Below are positions 45,900 to 55,711 of a DNA stretch of 64,000 nt, piece after piece. The notes below the pieces were generated by a model. The model was not told the DNA's origin and did no database searches. It worked only from the letters and a program-made list of their open reading frames with translations. Within the stretch, counting starts at the first letter, position 1. The number at the start of each line of letters is the position of its first letter. The position numbers and the translations under genes were made by a program. The DNA comes from Burkholderiaceae bacterium (GTDB lineage: Bacteria; Pseudomonadota; Gammaproteobacteria; Burkholderiales; Burkholderiaceae): assembly GCA_018261955.1 (NCBI GenBank), contig JAGTRK010000004.1, positions 186,001 through 250,000 of the forward strand, read 5' to 3'.

Positions 45900-46143
45900 A
45901 CCTGTTTTATATTTATACGGGCGCGAAACCTGCCATCTGTGCCACGATATGTGGGCTGATGTGCGCGTGTATTGCGCCCAAAATCAATTGGATTTTGAAC
46001 TGATTTGGGTGGATATTGACGATGCGTCTGAGTGGCAGAGTTTATACCACACACGCATCCCCGTATTGACCAACTCAGCACACAGCGTGCTGTGCGAGGG
46101 ACGTTTGGACACCACCAAACTTGCCGAAGAGTTCACCCAATAA
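45892..46143 (+). CDS. Glutaredoxin-like (DUF836) protein
   Basis: An 83-residue thioredoxin-fold protein with a CHLC active-site pair (YLYGRETCHLCHDM) and cis-Pro in TRIPVLT. Family members are thought to be glutaredoxin-like disulfide reductases. No signal peptide is seen, so it acts in the cytosol. It overlaps the HtrA-like gene by eight bases (ATGAATAA) and so is translated from the same message. Confidence 0.85.
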   Translation: MNKPVLYLYGRETCHLCHDMWADVRVYCAQNQLDFELIWVDIDDASEWQSLYHTRIPVLTNSAHSVLCEGRLDTTKLAEEFTQ

Positions 46144-46246
46144 TCGCAACTGATACCATTTTTATTTTTCAGTGCCATGTGCCATGGGTTTTTTGGGTAA
46201 AATACGCCCGATTAAATTTTCTCTATTGCCCCTCCATCTTGCATAC

Positions 46247-46831
46247 ATGACTCAAATCCATACCAACACCCCGAAAAAACGCACCCAGTGGTTGCTGATG
46301 GCCACACTGGTTGTGGTCAGTATGTTTATCCTTTGGCCGATTTTGCGCGAATTGGGCTATCGCTCGGGCGATGATGCAGTGGCATTGCGCGTGTATGATT
46401 GGCGCGATGAATTGAAATTAGAATCCTTGGAGCAAGAATACAAATTACCCAAAGGTCTGCTCTCGGCAGTGATGCACCAAGAATCAGCGGGCGACCCACA
46501 GGCGCAAAGCCACGCAGGTGCAAAAGGTTTGTTTCAGTTCATGCGACCCACGGCTAAAGATATGGGTTTGAACGATCGCAGTCACCCACAGGACTCTGCA
46601 GTCGCCGCCGCAAAGTATCTGAGTCAGCTATACCTTCGTTATGATAAAAATTTAGAGTTGACCTTGGCGGCCTATAACTGGGGTTTGGGTAATGTTGATC
46701 AATATGTCAAACCCAAGAACGACGACACTGACAGCAATTACTCAAAATTTCGTTTGAGTAAAATGCCCAATGAAACGCAGGGCTATATTGCGCGAATTAA
46801 GATGTTGCGCACCACCTATTATTTGCGCTGA
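46247..46831 (+). CDS. Membrane-anchored lytic transglycosylase (SLT domain)
   Basis: A 194-residue protein with an N-terminal signal anchor (about 18-37) and an SLT goose-lysozyme-like domain: YKLPKGLLSAVMHQESAGDPQAQS with the catalytic Glu, GAKGLFQFMRPTA and LAAYNWGLGNVDQY. It cleaves glycan strands in peptidoglycan and may assist septation, secretion or recycling. The start is the ATG closest to the membrane helix; there is no strong ribosome site. It follows the DUF836 gene. Confidence 0.9.
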   Translation: MTQIHTNTPKKRTQWLLMATLVVVSMFILWPILRELGYRSGDDAVALRVYDWRDELKLESLEQEYKLPKGLLSAVMHQESAGDPQAQSHAGAKGLFQFMRPTAKDMGLNDRSHPQDSAVAAAKYLSQLYLRYDKNLELTLAAYNWGLGNVDQYVKPKNDDTDSNYSKFRLSKMPNETQGYIARIKMLRTTYYLR

Positions 46832-46876
46832 GTTCACTCTGAGTCCCGCTCCGAGTTCCGTTAAGTGACACCGATT

Positions 46877-47803
46877 TTAAACACAACCAATCGCGCGCAC
46901 CACCAACTCAAATCCCGCCTCGCCCTGCACACGCAATTGTGCTTTGTGTCCAACAGGTAAGGTGGCTTTTTCGCGCACGTGACCATAGGGCAAACCCGTT
47001 AAAATCGGCACATCACAACGCGAGCGGAAGTGCTCAACCATCGCACCGAAATCATAGCCCGCGTCTGAATCATACAACTGGAAACCGTTGAACTGTCCCA
47101 GCAGTATCGCAGATTGTTGTTCCAATATACCCGCATCGCGCAATTGATATAGGTTGCGCTCAATGCGGTACGGATGCTCGTTGATGTCTTCTAAGAATAA
47201 TATACCGCCTTCAATCTTTGGCAAATACGGCGTACCAATCAATTGATTGACCATCGTCAAGTTGCCACCCCACAAAGTTTGATTGACATTGAAGGTGTAT
47301 GGCTGCGCAATTTTAACGGATATGGTGTCTTCACCTTGGTTGAGTAAATTCCAAAAATGCGACAGCATGAATTTTGAGGGTGCATCCGCGCCAAAATCGT
47401 AACTCATCATTGGACCGTTGTAAGAAGGCATGCCCGCCTGCGCCAGATAAGCCAAATTAAATGCCGTAAAGTCACTGTGCCCCATAAAGCATAATTTCGC
47501 CTTGGCAATTTCTTGATAATCAATGCGATCGAGCAAACGCGACAAACCATAGCCACCGCGCAATGCCATCACCAAGTCAGGGCGTTTGGATTTGAGTTCT
47601 TCAGTTGGATTGATAAAACGCGTGAGGCTGTTGATTTCTTGCAAACGCTCCTCGTCTGTGCCCGCGAAGCGTTGCATTTGGCGCAGTGCGCAGGCTTGCC
47701 CCGTGACGCGCCAACCTTGGCGCGTGAAGTAGTCCACGCCACGCGCTACTGCGTTGCGGTCGTGCGGATTGCCCGATGGGGCGATGAGTTGAAGAACGGG
47801 CAT
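46877..47803 (-). CDS. LD-carboxypeptidase (peptidase S66 family)
   Basis: Removes the terminal D-Ala from tetrapeptides in peptidoglycan recycling; cytosolic. The 308-residue protein has the start LIAPSGNPHDRNAVARG, ALRGGYGLSRLLDRID, the nucleophile Ser in GHSDFTAFN, and the late Glu and His in FLEDINEHPYRIERNL and LPYGHVREKATLPVG. Convergent to the lytic transglycosylase gene. Confidence 0.93.
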   Translation of the reverse strand: MPVLQLIAPSGNPHDRNAVARGVDYFTRQGWRVTGQACALRQMQRFAGTDEERLQEINSLTRFINPTEELKSKRPDLVMALRGGYGLSRLLDRIDYQEIAKAKLCFMGHSDFTAFNLAYLAQAGMPSYNGPMMSYDFGADAPSKFMLSHFWNLLNQGEDTISVKIAQPYTFNVNQTLWGGNLTMVNQLIGTPYLPKIEGGILFLEDINEHPYRIERNLYQLRDAGILEQQSAILLGQFNGFQLYDSDAGYDFGAMVEHFRSRCDVPILTGLPYGHVREKATLPVGHKAQLRVQGEAGFELVVRAIGCV

Positions 47804-47834
47804 GATGTCTCCTGCTGTCTATGATTGGCTTATT

Positions 47835-49436
47835 TTACCCTTCAATCCCTTGGCTATCTAAATATTCTTCATAATCACCTCGGAAGTCAATAATCGTACC
47901 ATCACCTTTGACTTCAATCACACGGGTGGCCACATTGTCAATAAACTGGCGGTCATGTGACACGATGAACACTGTACCCTTGTATTTTTCTAACGCCAGT
48001 TGTAACGACTCAATGGATTCCATATCCAAATGGTTGGTGGGTTCATCCAGCATCAATACATTGTGACGACCCAGCATCAAGCGTCCAAAACTCATGCGGT
48101 GTTTCTCACCACCTGACAAAACTTTAACCTTTTTGCCCACGTCCTCACCGGAAAACAAAAGTTTTCCAAGCACACCTCGAATCGCTTGGTCATCATCGCC
48201 TGCTTGACGATAATTGCCCATCCATTCCATCACCAATTCGTCTGAGTCAAAATGCTCGGCAACATCCTGCGCCATGTAACCCACATCGGCATTTTCTGAC
48301 CATTTGACGGTACCGCTGTCGGGTGCAAGTTCACCTTGCAAAATGCGCAACAAAGTGGTTTTACCCACACCATTACCGCCGATAATCGCGATTTTATCGC
48401 CCGCATCAACCATGGTTGAAAATTTGCTGATAATCGGACGATCAAAAGCTTTGCTAATGTGCTCGACCTCCAATGCCAAACGGTGCAAAGGCTTGGTTTG
48501 CTCAAACACAATATAAGGATTTTGGCGCGACGACGGCTTGACCTCTACTGTTTCGTCTTTGATTTTCTTAATCATTTTCAAGCGTGAAGTCGCCTGTGAT
48601 GCTTTGGATTTATTCGCCGAGAAGCGTGCAACGAATTCTTGCAACTCAGCAATGCGCTCTTTGGATTTGGCATTGGCAGACATCTGACGCGCACGCGCCT
48701 CGGCCGATGCGAGGCTGTAATCATCATAATTACCCGCGTACACCGTCAGTGTGCCATAGTCCATATCCGCCATGTGCGTGCAGACCGCATTGAGAAAATG
48801 TCGGTCATGCGAAATAATAATCATGGTCGAATCGCGCTCGTTAATCACACCTTCTAACCAACGAATCGTGTCGATGTCCAAGTTATTGGTCGGCTCATCC
48901 AGTAGCAGCACATCAGGATTCGAGAACAAAGCCTGAGCCAACAACACCCGTACTTTCAAACCTGGTGCCACCGCACTCATCAAACCTTGATGCAATTCAA
49001 TCGGCAAGCCCACACCCAAGAGCAATTCACCTGCGCGCGCTTCGGCGGTGTAGCCATCGTACTGCGCAAACACGCCCTCGAGTTCGGCGGCGTGCATATA
49101 ATCATCCTCAGTCGCTTCCAGATTGGCATAAATCGCATCGCGCTCAGTCATCGCTGCCCACATATCAGTGTGCCCCATCAACACCACATCTAAAACGCGC
49201 ACGTCCTCAAAGGCGAATTGGTCTTGGCGCAATTTACCCAAACGCACATTGGGCTCAATCACCACCTGACCTGCCGAAGGCTCTAAGTCGCCACCGAGGA
49301 TTTTCATCAAGGTTGATTTGCCGCACCCATTCGCGCCAATCAAACCGTAACGGTTGCCTTCACCGAATTTGACATTGATGTTTTCAAACAATGGCTTTGC
49401 GCCAAACTGCTGGGTAATATTGACTGCTGATAACAC
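47835..49436 (-). CDS. ybiT: ABC-F family ATPase YbiT
   Basis: Cytosolic translation-associated ATPase of 533 residues with two nucleotide-binding domains: Walker [10 protein letters not shown] and GGNGVGKTT, Walker [10 protein letters not shown] and LMLDEPTNH, signature [12 protein letters not shown] in the second half, and a variant ([18 protein letters not shown]) in the first, which is characteristic of YbiT. The start is a GTG at 49436 with GGAG five bases upstream; the open frame continues 18 codons earlier without homology. ppiD is upstream and separated by a terminator. Confidence 0.94.
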   Translation of the reverse strand: MLSAVNITQQFGAKPLFENINVKFGEGNRYGLIGANGCGKSTLMKILGGDLEPSAGQVVIEPNVRLGKLRQDQFAFEDVRVLDVVLMGHTDMWAAMTERDAIYANLEATEDDYMHAAELEGVFAQYDGYTAEARAGELLLGVGLPIELHQGLMSAVAPGLKVRVLLAQALFSNPDVLLLDEPTNNLDIDTIRWLEGVINERDSTMIIISHDRHFLNAVCTHMADMDYGTLTVYAGNYDDYSLASAEARARQMSANAKSKERIAELQEFVARFSANKSKASQATSRLKMIKKIKDETVEVKPSSRQNPYIVFEQTKPLHRLALEVEHISKAFDRPIISKFSTMVDAGDKIAIIGGNGVGKTTLLRILQGELAPDSGTVKWSENADVGYMAQDVAEHFDSDELVMEWMGNYRQAGDDDQAIRGVLGKLLFSGEDVGKKVKVLSGGEKHRMSFGRLMLGRHNVLMLDEPTNHLDMESIESLQLALEKYKGTVFIVSHDRQFIDNVATRVIEVKGDGTIIDFRGDYEEYLDSQGIEG

Positions 49437-49480
49437 TGCGACTCCAATTTGATGAACTAAAAAATACTTTAAAAATGCAA

Positions 49481-49505
49481 ACACGCTCATCCGTAATGAG
49501 CGTGT
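49481..49505. terminator. Hairpin between ppiD and ybiT
   Basis: ACACGCTCAT / ATGAGCGTGT with loop CCGTA; a 10-bp perfect stem, although T-runs are short on both sides. Confidence 0.7.
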
Positions 49506-49519
49506 TCAAGAGGGTTGAA

Positions 49520-51070
49520 TTATTGTGCGGTCAGTTTAATCCGCTCAGGATACATCTTCGCACCCATGCGCTCGCGCAGGGCACTCATATAAGCGTTGAA
49601 TGCCAAGTTATCCGCAGCTCCAACCCAATTGCTTTGCGCCCATTGGCTGACCAAATCCATCTGGGCGGCTGGTAAGGGTTGCTCATTGAGCACACGAATC
49701 AGCGAGACGCTGTCTTTATCCGAGACCACCGCCAAGGCGGGGAAGTTTTTAGCAGGCAGACTCATGGCTTTGAGGGCAACCGCTTGCGATACCTTGTCAT
49801 TCACCAACCACGAAACAGACTGTGCCGCACCAATGGATGCGCTCGCAGACAAACCGCCCAATGCTTTTTGGGCTTCATCACTTGCCAGTTTAACGGCAGC
49901 TTCACGGCGCAGTTGCTGCTCAATCTCGGCTTTGACCTCATCAAATGAACGCGTTCCCGCCGCTTGGTATGCACTCACTCGCGCCACCAATAACTCACCC
50001 GAATCCAATGCCATCACAGGCGCAATTGCTTTGGATTCGGCTTGCGTGCCATTCAAGATCGCTTCGCGCACCTTGGTGTCTTTAAACAACGTTGGCGTGT
50101 TTGCCTCGACGTTGCGCGTGAGGCGTGCGACCTTTTGCACGCTGGTATTGAATGCTTTGGCAACTGCGGCGAGGTCTTGCGGTGATTTATTCACTTGAGC
50201 ATCAATCTCTGCCGCACGTTTTTTCATCACCACTTTTTCGATGACCACTTTCATTTGCGTCGGGTCTTTGCGCACTTTATCCAACTGCGCGGCGGTTGCG
50301 TCTTTGCCAAACACCGATTTAATGTCGTCGTCCGTGACACTCACTGCACCCGCACCTGTCATCGGCACCAGAGTGTACTCAACATCAAATAAATCGGGCG
50401 TGGCAAACTGGGTTTTGTTTTGCTCATAGTAGGCTTGAACTTGCGTTGCATTCACATCTGCTTTTGCCATATACGGCGTTAAATCGACAGGTTTAATTTC
50501 CACGGTGCGCGCATTCGCGAAAAACCGCTTCATGAATTCAGTACTCACGGGTAAACTCAGCGCAGAGTATGCGGGAGCCAATTGCCCTTTGACCAAGTCC
50601 GCGCGCACACCCTGCTGATGTTGGGCTTGGGTCAAACCTTGCTGCGCCAATATCGCTTGATATGCAGGCACATCAATCTCGCCCTGCGCATTTTTGGGCA
50701 TGCCCTGCATTTTGGCCAAGGCTTGGGCCACTTCATTATCTGTTGCGGTCATTTTACCCGTCGCCATCATGTCCTCGATGAGTGCTTCATTGACCAATTG
50801 CGTGAGAAAGGCGGCTTGGGTTTCTGGTTTTTGAAACATCGACGCATCAAAATTTTCACCTGCTTGCGCACGTGCCGCTTCGACCATTTTTTGATAACGC
50901 GCAGCAAATTCGCGCTGCGTGATTTGACGCGTACCCACTTGCGCCACGGTATCGGCACTGCCCGAGCCACTGTTAAATGTCGCCACGCCCGTCAACACAA
51001 AAGCGGGCAATATCAAAAGCAGTAAAACCACTTGCAACCAACGTTGGTGCGTGCGCACGAAATCGAACAT
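49520..51070 (-). CDS. ppiD: Periplasmic folding chaperone PpiD-like
   Basis: A 516-residue inner-membrane-anchored protein with a short cytoplasmic start, a membrane helix (about 12-32), a SurA-like N-terminal chaperone region (about 45-190: VGTRQITQREFAARYQKMVE) and a central parvulin-like region that is divergent. It probably helps outer-membrane proteins leaving the Sec channel. In many bacteria ppiD follows hupB; here the two are separated by tRNA genes. Confidence 0.9.
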   Translation of the reverse strand: MFDFVRTHQRWLQVVLLLLILPAFVLTGVATFNSGSGSADTVAQVGTRQITQREFAARYQKMVEAARAQAGENFDASMFQKPETQAAFLTQLVNEALIEDMMATGKMTATDNEVAQALAKMQGMPKNAQGEIDVPAYQAILAQQGLTQAQHQQGVRADLVKGQLAPAYSALSLPVSTEFMKRFFANARTVEIKPVDLTPYMAKADVNATQVQAYYEQNKTQFATPDLFDVEYTLVPMTGAGAVSVTDDDIKSVFGKDATAAQLDKVRKDPTQMKVVIEKVVMKKRAAEIDAQVNKSPQDLAAVAKAFNTSVQKVARLTRNVEANTPTLFKDTKVREAILNGTQAESKAIAPVMALDSGELLVARVSAYQAAGTRSFDEVKAEIEQQLRREAAVKLASDEAQKALGGLSASASIGAAQSVSWLVNDKVSQAVALKAMSLPAKNFPALAVVSDKDSVSLIRVLNEQPLPAAQMDLVSQWAQSNWVGAADNLAFNAYMSALRERMGAKMYPERIKLTAQ

Positions 51071-51185
51071 ATTGAACCTTTTTTGTCATTGAATGTATGG
51101 CAGCGTTATTTGCCGATGAAAGAAGCGCTATTATATCGGAGCGCAACAAAAAAGGCGAACCGAAGTTCACCTTTCATGTCAATAC

Positions 51186-51262
51186 TGGCGGAGCGGACGG
51201 GGCTCGAACCCGCGACCCTCGGCGTGACAGGCCGATACTCTAACCAACTGAGCTACCACTCC
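51186..51262 (-). tRNA. tRNA-Asp (GUC), copy 2
   Basis: A 77-nt cloverleaf: acceptor GGAGTGG with CCGCTCC, T arm GGGTTCGAGCCCC, anticodon loop with GTC, and encoded CCA. It is identical to the copy at 51451-51527. Confidence 0.96.
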
Positions 51263-51285
51263 AAAACACGTTCGAATTATATGCG

Positions 51286-51361
51286 TGGTGGGTGTTGAGA
51301 GGCTCGAACTCCCGACCTACGCCTTGTAAGGGCGCCGCTCTACCAACTGAGCTAAACACCC
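51286..51361 (-). tRNA. tRNA-Val (UAC), copy 2
   Basis: A 76-nt cloverleaf: acceptor GGGTGTT with AACACCC, anticodon loop CTTACAA, and encoded CCA. Identical to the copy at 51584-51659. Confidence 0.96.
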
Positions 51362-51412
51362 GCATACAACTTAACGGCTACTACAAAACAACGAATCCCT
51401 TTTTGAGGGAAC

Positions 51413-51439
51413 AAAAAAACGAGCGTGGCTCGTTTTTTT
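51413..51439. terminator. Strong terminator between the two tRNA pairs
   Basis: Perfect 12-bp stem AAAAAAACGAGC / GCTCGTTTTTTT, loop GTG. It should stop transcription of the first pair, so the second pair needs its own promoter or read-through. Confidence 0.9.
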
Positions 51440-51450
51440 GCCTGACAACT

Positions 51451-51527
51451 TGGCGGAGCGGACGGGGCTCGAACCCGCGACCCTCGGCGTGACAGGCCGA
51501 TACTCTAACCAACTGAGCTACCACTCC
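51451..51527 (-). tRNA. tRNA-Asp (GUC), copy 1
   Basis: Identical in the full 77 nt to the copy at 51186-51262. Confidence 0.96.
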
Positions 51528-51583
51528 AAAACCATCACTACAAAAATCTACAACTGAATCTAAAACTAAAACAACTCTAAGAC

Positions 51584-51659
51584 TGGTGGGTGTTGAGAGG
51601 CTCGAACTCCCGACCTACGCCTTGTAAGGGCGCCGCTCTACCAACTGAGCTAAACACCC
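51584..51659 (-). tRNA. tRNA-Val (UAC), copy 1
   Basis: Identical in the full 76 nt to the copy at 51286-51361. It begins 14 bases after the hupB stop and is likely co-transcribed with hupB. Confidence 0.96.
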
Positions 51660-51673
51660 AATCTTACAATCAA

Positions 51674-51946
51674 TTAGTTTACTGCTTCTTTCAATGCTTT
51701 ACCTGGACGGAACTTAGGCACTTTAGCTGCCTTAATTTTGATTTCCGCGCCAGTTTGTGGGTTACGACCAACGCGTGCCGCACGTTTGCCCACAGAGAAC
51801 GTACCAAAACCAACCAAAGTGACAGTGCCACCTTTTTTCAATGTTTTCTTAACCGCTGTCGTTACCGCATCCAATGCACGACCTGCTGCTGCTTTTGAAA
51901 TTTCTGCTTCACCCGCAATGAAATCTACCAATTCTGACTTATTCAT
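51674..51946 (-). CDS. hupB: DNA-binding protein HU-beta
   Basis: Nucleoid protein of 90 residues: [49 protein letters not shown] and a C-terminal [15 protein letters not shown]. Forms dimers that bend DNA without sequence preference. Its promoter lies at 52055-52084, and two tRNA-Val/tRNA-Asp pairs follow. Confidence 0.97.
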   Translation of the reverse strand: MNKSELVDFIAGEAEISKAAAGRALDAVTTAVKKTLKKGGTVTLVGFGTFSVGKRAARVGRNPQTGAEIKIKAAKVPKFRPGKALKEAVN

Positions 51947-52329
51947 GTATTAATCTCCAACTGCTAAGTTTTTGCTATCCTTCATCAGATAATCGTTCTG
52001 CATTTCGCGCAGTCCGCACCAATCAAGGCTCCGAGGTCATTCACAACAGGGCGAATTAAATCACACTTTGAATAACCACGTCAAGCAATTTGCTGATTTT
52101 TGTTTTTCTCAAATTCAAGATTGATGGGGCATTGCGCGCATTTTACGGCGCAAACCCACGTAAAATCAGTGACTTAGTTGGCATTGTTGATTATTTTATT
52201 TTTAAACTTTTTTTCAGCGATATTATTGATGTCCGTTGTATTTGCATTGAATGCGTCACACGCGCAATTTTAAAGGCATGCGCGCTTTATTTGCTTTAAA
52301 ATGCAGGCTTGTTTTAACAAAGGTCAACC
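51947..52329. other. Intergenic region between hupB and argH
   Basis: No gene in 383 bases. It contains the hupB promoter and should contain that of argH, which has AAAGG near its start. Confidence 0.6.
52055..52084 (-). promoter_or_regulatory. Predicted sigma-70 promoter of hupB
   Basis: On the minus strand: TTGACG (52079-52084), 18-base spacer and TTTAAT (52055-52060), about 110 bases upstream of the start. Confidence 0.65.
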
Positions 52330-53754
52330 ATGAGCCATCAAACTTCCAATTCCCAACTTCACAATAAATCCGCAGGCTGGTCTGCACTGTTTTCAGAACC
52401 CATGAGCGAACTGGTCAAACGCTACACCGCCTCGGTGTTTTTTGACAAACGCTTGGCATTGTTCGACATTGCGGGTTCGCTGGCGCACGCACAAATGCTC
52501 TCTGAACAAGGGATTGTTTCAAACCAAGATTTTTCCGACATCCAGCGCGGATTAGAACAAATTAAAAGTGAAATTCAAGCGGGTACATTTGAATGGCAGT
52601 TGGATTTAGAAGATGTTCACTTAAACATTGAAGCGCGCCTCACTTCACTGGTGGGTATGGCAGGCAAACGCCTGCACACAGGCCGCTCACGCAATGACCA
52701 AGTCGCCACCGACATTCGCTTGTGGCTACGAGCCCAGATTGATGACATCATTGTGGCGTTATCGAATTTGCGCACCGGTTTGCTCGATGTCGCTGAACGT
52801 GAAGCCGCGACGATTTTGCCGGGTTTCACCCATCTACAAGTGGCGCAACCCATCACTTTTGGTCACCATTTGCTCGCGTATGTGAATATGTTTGCGCGCG
52901 ATGCTGAGCGCATGGTGGACACCCGCAAACGCGTCAACCGTTTACCGCTCGGCGCGGCGGCATTAGCAGGCACGACTTATCCAATCAAACGCGAACGTGT
53001 GGCAGAACTCTTGGGTTTTGATGAAGTCTGCACCAATTCTTTGGATGCGGTGTCTGACCGTGATTTTGCGATTGAATTTTGCGCTGCCGCATCGCTCATC
53101 ATGATGCACATTTCGCGTTTGTCCGAAGAATTAGTCAACTGGATGAGTCCGCGTGTCGGCTTTATTGATTTGGCAGACCGTTTCTGCACGGGCTCATCCA
53201 TCATGCCACAGAAAAAAAACCCAGACGTACCTGAACTGGCACGTGGTAAAACGGGACGTGTGTACGGTGACTTGATGAGTTTATTAACTTTAATGAAAGG
53301 TCAGCCACTGGCATACAACAAAGACAACCAAGAGGACAAAGAACCTTTGTTTGATGCGGTCGATACAGTTTTAGAAACTTTATTGATTTTTACCGAGATG
53401 GTGCAAGGCATTACGGTTAAGCCCGAAAACATGCGCGCAGCAGCCCTACAAGGCTTTGCCACAGCCACTGATTTGGCTGACTACTTAGTGAAAAAAGGTT
53501 TGCCGTTCCGCGACGCGCACGAGGCGGTGGCGCATGCGGTCAAAATCTGCACGCACAAAAAATGCGACTTGGCGGATTTGAATTTAGCCGAGCTGCGTGC
53601 GGCGACCGATTTATCCGCTGAGCAACAAACCTTGATAGAAGCCGATGTCTCGCATTGTCTAACCTTAGAAGGCAGCGTGGCGGCACGCAACCATGTCGGC
53701 GGCACGGCACCCGAGCAGGTGCGTGCGGAAATTGCCAAGTGGCGTAGTCAATGA
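52330..53754 (+). CDS. argH: Argininosuccinate lyase
   Basis: Last step of arginine synthesis: splits argininosuccinate into arginine and fumarate. The 474-residue protein has [30 protein letters not shown], and the superfamily signature [20 protein letters not shown] precedes the start. It is monogenic and is followed by a hairpin terminator. Confidence 0.97.
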   Translation: MSHQTSNSQLHNKSAGWSALFSEPMSELVKRYTASVFFDKRLALFDIAGSLAHAQMLSEQGIVSNQDFSDIQRGLEQIKSEIQAGTFEWQLDLEDVHLNIEARLTSLVGMAGKRLHTGRSRNDQVATDIRLWLRAQIDDIIVALSNLRTGLLDVAEREAATILPGFTHLQVAQPITFGHHLLAYVNMFARDAERMVDTRKRVNRLPLGAAALAGTTYPIKRERVAELLGFDEVCTNSLDAVSDRDFAIEFCAAASLIMMHISRLSEELVNWMSPRVGFIDLADRFCTGSSIMPQKKNPDVPELARGKTGRVYGDLMSLLTLMKGQPLAYNKDNQEDKEPLFDAVDTVLETLLIFTEMVQGITVKPENMRAAALQGFATATDLADYLVKKGLPFRDAHEAVAHAVKICTHKKCDLADLNLAELRAATDLSAEQQTLIEADVSHCLTLEGSVAARNHVGGTAPEQVRAEIAKWRSQ

Positions 53755-53777
53755 GGCTTTTTGCTCGCTTCCAAACT

Positions 53778-53808
53778 AAAAAGTGGATGCTCGCGCACCC
53801 ACTTTTTT
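53778..53808. terminator. Bidirectional terminator after argH
   Basis: AAAAAGTGG and CCACTTTTT arms with A- and T-runs, between convergent argH and the acyl-CoA dehydrogenase gene. Confidence 0.82.
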
Positions 53809-53827
53809 ATTTGCAACCACATCGTGC

Positions 53828-55612
53828 TTAAAATTGCTCAACCGCAAAATCCCCAGTGACCTCACCCGCATTTAAAATCGCTTGCGCCCATGCGTGCGCT
53901 TGCGGCAAGATTGATTGTATGTAAAACGCACCCGTCGCGATTTTACCCTGCATAAACACAGTATCCGCATGCCCCGCGTCCAACTGCGCTTGCGCCGCGA
54001 GCGCGCCACGTGCGCTGTGCCACGCAGAAATCAACAAGCCCGCGAGTTTCAAGTACAGCACCGAACCCGCAAACACCACATTCGGTTGGGCTTTGGTGTT
54101 TGCCAAGACAAAAGCGACCACTTCACGATAAGCGGCGTTCGCCTGCGCCAAAGGTTGCGCCAAATGCGCCAGTGCGCTTTTTGCTTGCAATTGCGCCACT
54201 GTGGCATCAATTTCATCGGCAAAATACACAGCCACCGCGCCGCCATCACGTACCGTTTTACGCCCAATCAAATCATTCGCTTGAATCGCCGTCGTGCCCT
54301 CGTAAATCGGCAAAATTCGCGCATCGCGGTAGTATTGCGCCGCACCCGTTTCTTCGATAAAACCCATGCCGCCATGCACTTGCACCCCAAGGCTTGCCAT
54401 CTCCACCGACATTTCAGTTGAATAGCCTTTGACCAGTGGCACCATGAATTCAAATCGCGCTTGCGCTTGCTTGCGAGCGTTCTCATCGGGATGGCGATGC
54501 GCCACATCGAGCAAGCCCGCAGTGTGCAACGCCATCGCGCGACAGGCCTCGGTCGTGGACTTCATGGTGAGCAACATGCGTTTGACATCGGGGTGATGAA
54601 TAATCGCTACTGCCTCGCGCGCCGAACCATCGACTGGGCGACTTTGTACGCGCTCTTTGGCATACGCCACGGCTTTTTGATACGCGCGCTCCATAATGCC
54701 AATGCCTTGTATACCCACACCAAAGCGCGCCGCATTCATCATGATGAACATGTATTCCAAACCACGGTTTTCTTCACCAACCAACTCACCGACCGCGCCG
54801 CCGTGATCGCCAAATTGCAACACCGCGGTTGGGCTGGCTTTGATGCCAAGTTTGTGCTCAAGCGACAGCGTTTGCACATCGTTGCTTGCACCCACGCTGC
54901 CATCGGGGTTAATCAGATTTTTAGGCACGATGAACAACGAAATCCCTTTGATGCCTTCGGGTGCGTTCGGTGTGCGTGCGAGCACCAAGTGCATGATGTT
55001 GTCGGTGTAATCATGGTCACCATAGGTGATAAAAATTTTTGTGCCGAATATCTTATACGTGCCATCGGCTTGGGGCTCAGCACGGGTGCGCACCAGTGCC
55101 AAATCAGAGCCCGACTGCGACTCGGTCAAATTCATAGAGCCTGTCCATTCGCCACTGATGAGTTTGGGAATATAGGTTTGTTTTTGTGCGTCTGAACCTG
55201 CGGTCAAAACTGCTTCAATCGCACCATCGGTCAGCAACGGGCACAAGCCAAACGAGGTGTTGGCACCGTTAATCATTTCATTGCACACAGCCGCAATCAA
55301 CTTGGGTAAATCTTGCCCACCGACTTCTTCTGGGTGGGACAAACCTTGCCAACCTGCTTCAACGTATTGTTTGAATGCTGCTTTAAAACCCGGTGTGGTC
55401 GTCACTTTGCCATCTTTGAGGAAAGACGGTTGCTCGTCGCCAATTTTATTGGTCGGGGCAATGATGTCCTGATTGAGTTTGGCCGCCTCGTCCAAAATCC
55501 CAGCGACGGTGTCCATGTCTAAATCCAATTTCAAATCTTGGATGATGGCGGGCATATTCGCGATGTGCTCCAAGGCGAACAACATGTCCTTTTGGGGGGC
55601 GGTGTAACTCAT
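53828..55612 (-). CDS. Acyl-CoA dehydrogenase
   Basis: FAD enzyme of 594 residues for the first step of fatty-acid beta-oxidation. It has the N-terminal domain (about 30-150), the middle domain with GSMNLTESQSGSDLALVRTRA, the C-terminal helical domain with the catalytic Glu in YEGTTAIQANDLIGRK, and a C-terminal extension typical of the 600-residue group. The start at 55612 has GAGGAG upstream. etfA and etfB, its electron acceptor, are the next genes upstream, so the three probably form one transcript. Confidence 0.92.
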   Translation of the reverse strand: MSYTAPQKDMLFALEHIANMPAIIQDLKLDLDMDTVAGILDEAAKLNQDIIAPTNKIGDEQPSFLKDGKVTTTPGFKAAFKQYVEAGWQGLSHPEEVGGQDLPKLIAAVCNEMINGANTSFGLCPLLTDGAIEAVLTAGSDAQKQTYIPKLISGEWTGSMNLTESQSGSDLALVRTRAEPQADGTYKIFGTKIFITYGDHDYTDNIMHLVLARTPNAPEGIKGISLFIVPKNLINPDGSVGASNDVQTLSLEHKLGIKASPTAVLQFGDHGGAVGELVGEENRGLEYMFIMMNAARFGVGIQGIGIMERAYQKAVAYAKERVQSRPVDGSAREAVAIIHHPDVKRMLLTMKSTTEACRAMALHTAGLLDVAHRHPDENARKQAQARFEFMVPLVKGYSTEMSVEMASLGVQVHGGMGFIEETGAAQYYRDARILPIYEGTTAIQANDLIGRKTVRDGGAVAVYFADEIDATVAQLQAKSALAHLAQPLAQANAAYREVVAFVLANTKAQPNVVFAGSVLYLKLAGLLISAWHSARGALAAQAQLDAGHADTVFMQGKIATGAFYIQSILPQAHAWAQAILNAGEVTGDFAVEQF

Positions 55613-55711
55613 GGTGGGCTCCTCATTCAATGGTTGATTCCTAAACCGAACAACCGTTCTATTTTTAGATGTAAAAAAAGGGCGCAAGTCATCAACCTGC
55701 GCCCGATAAAA

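Noticed and set aside
51032-51898. Open frames across the tRNA cluster on the plus strand
   Set aside because: They are antisense translations of the tRNA genes.
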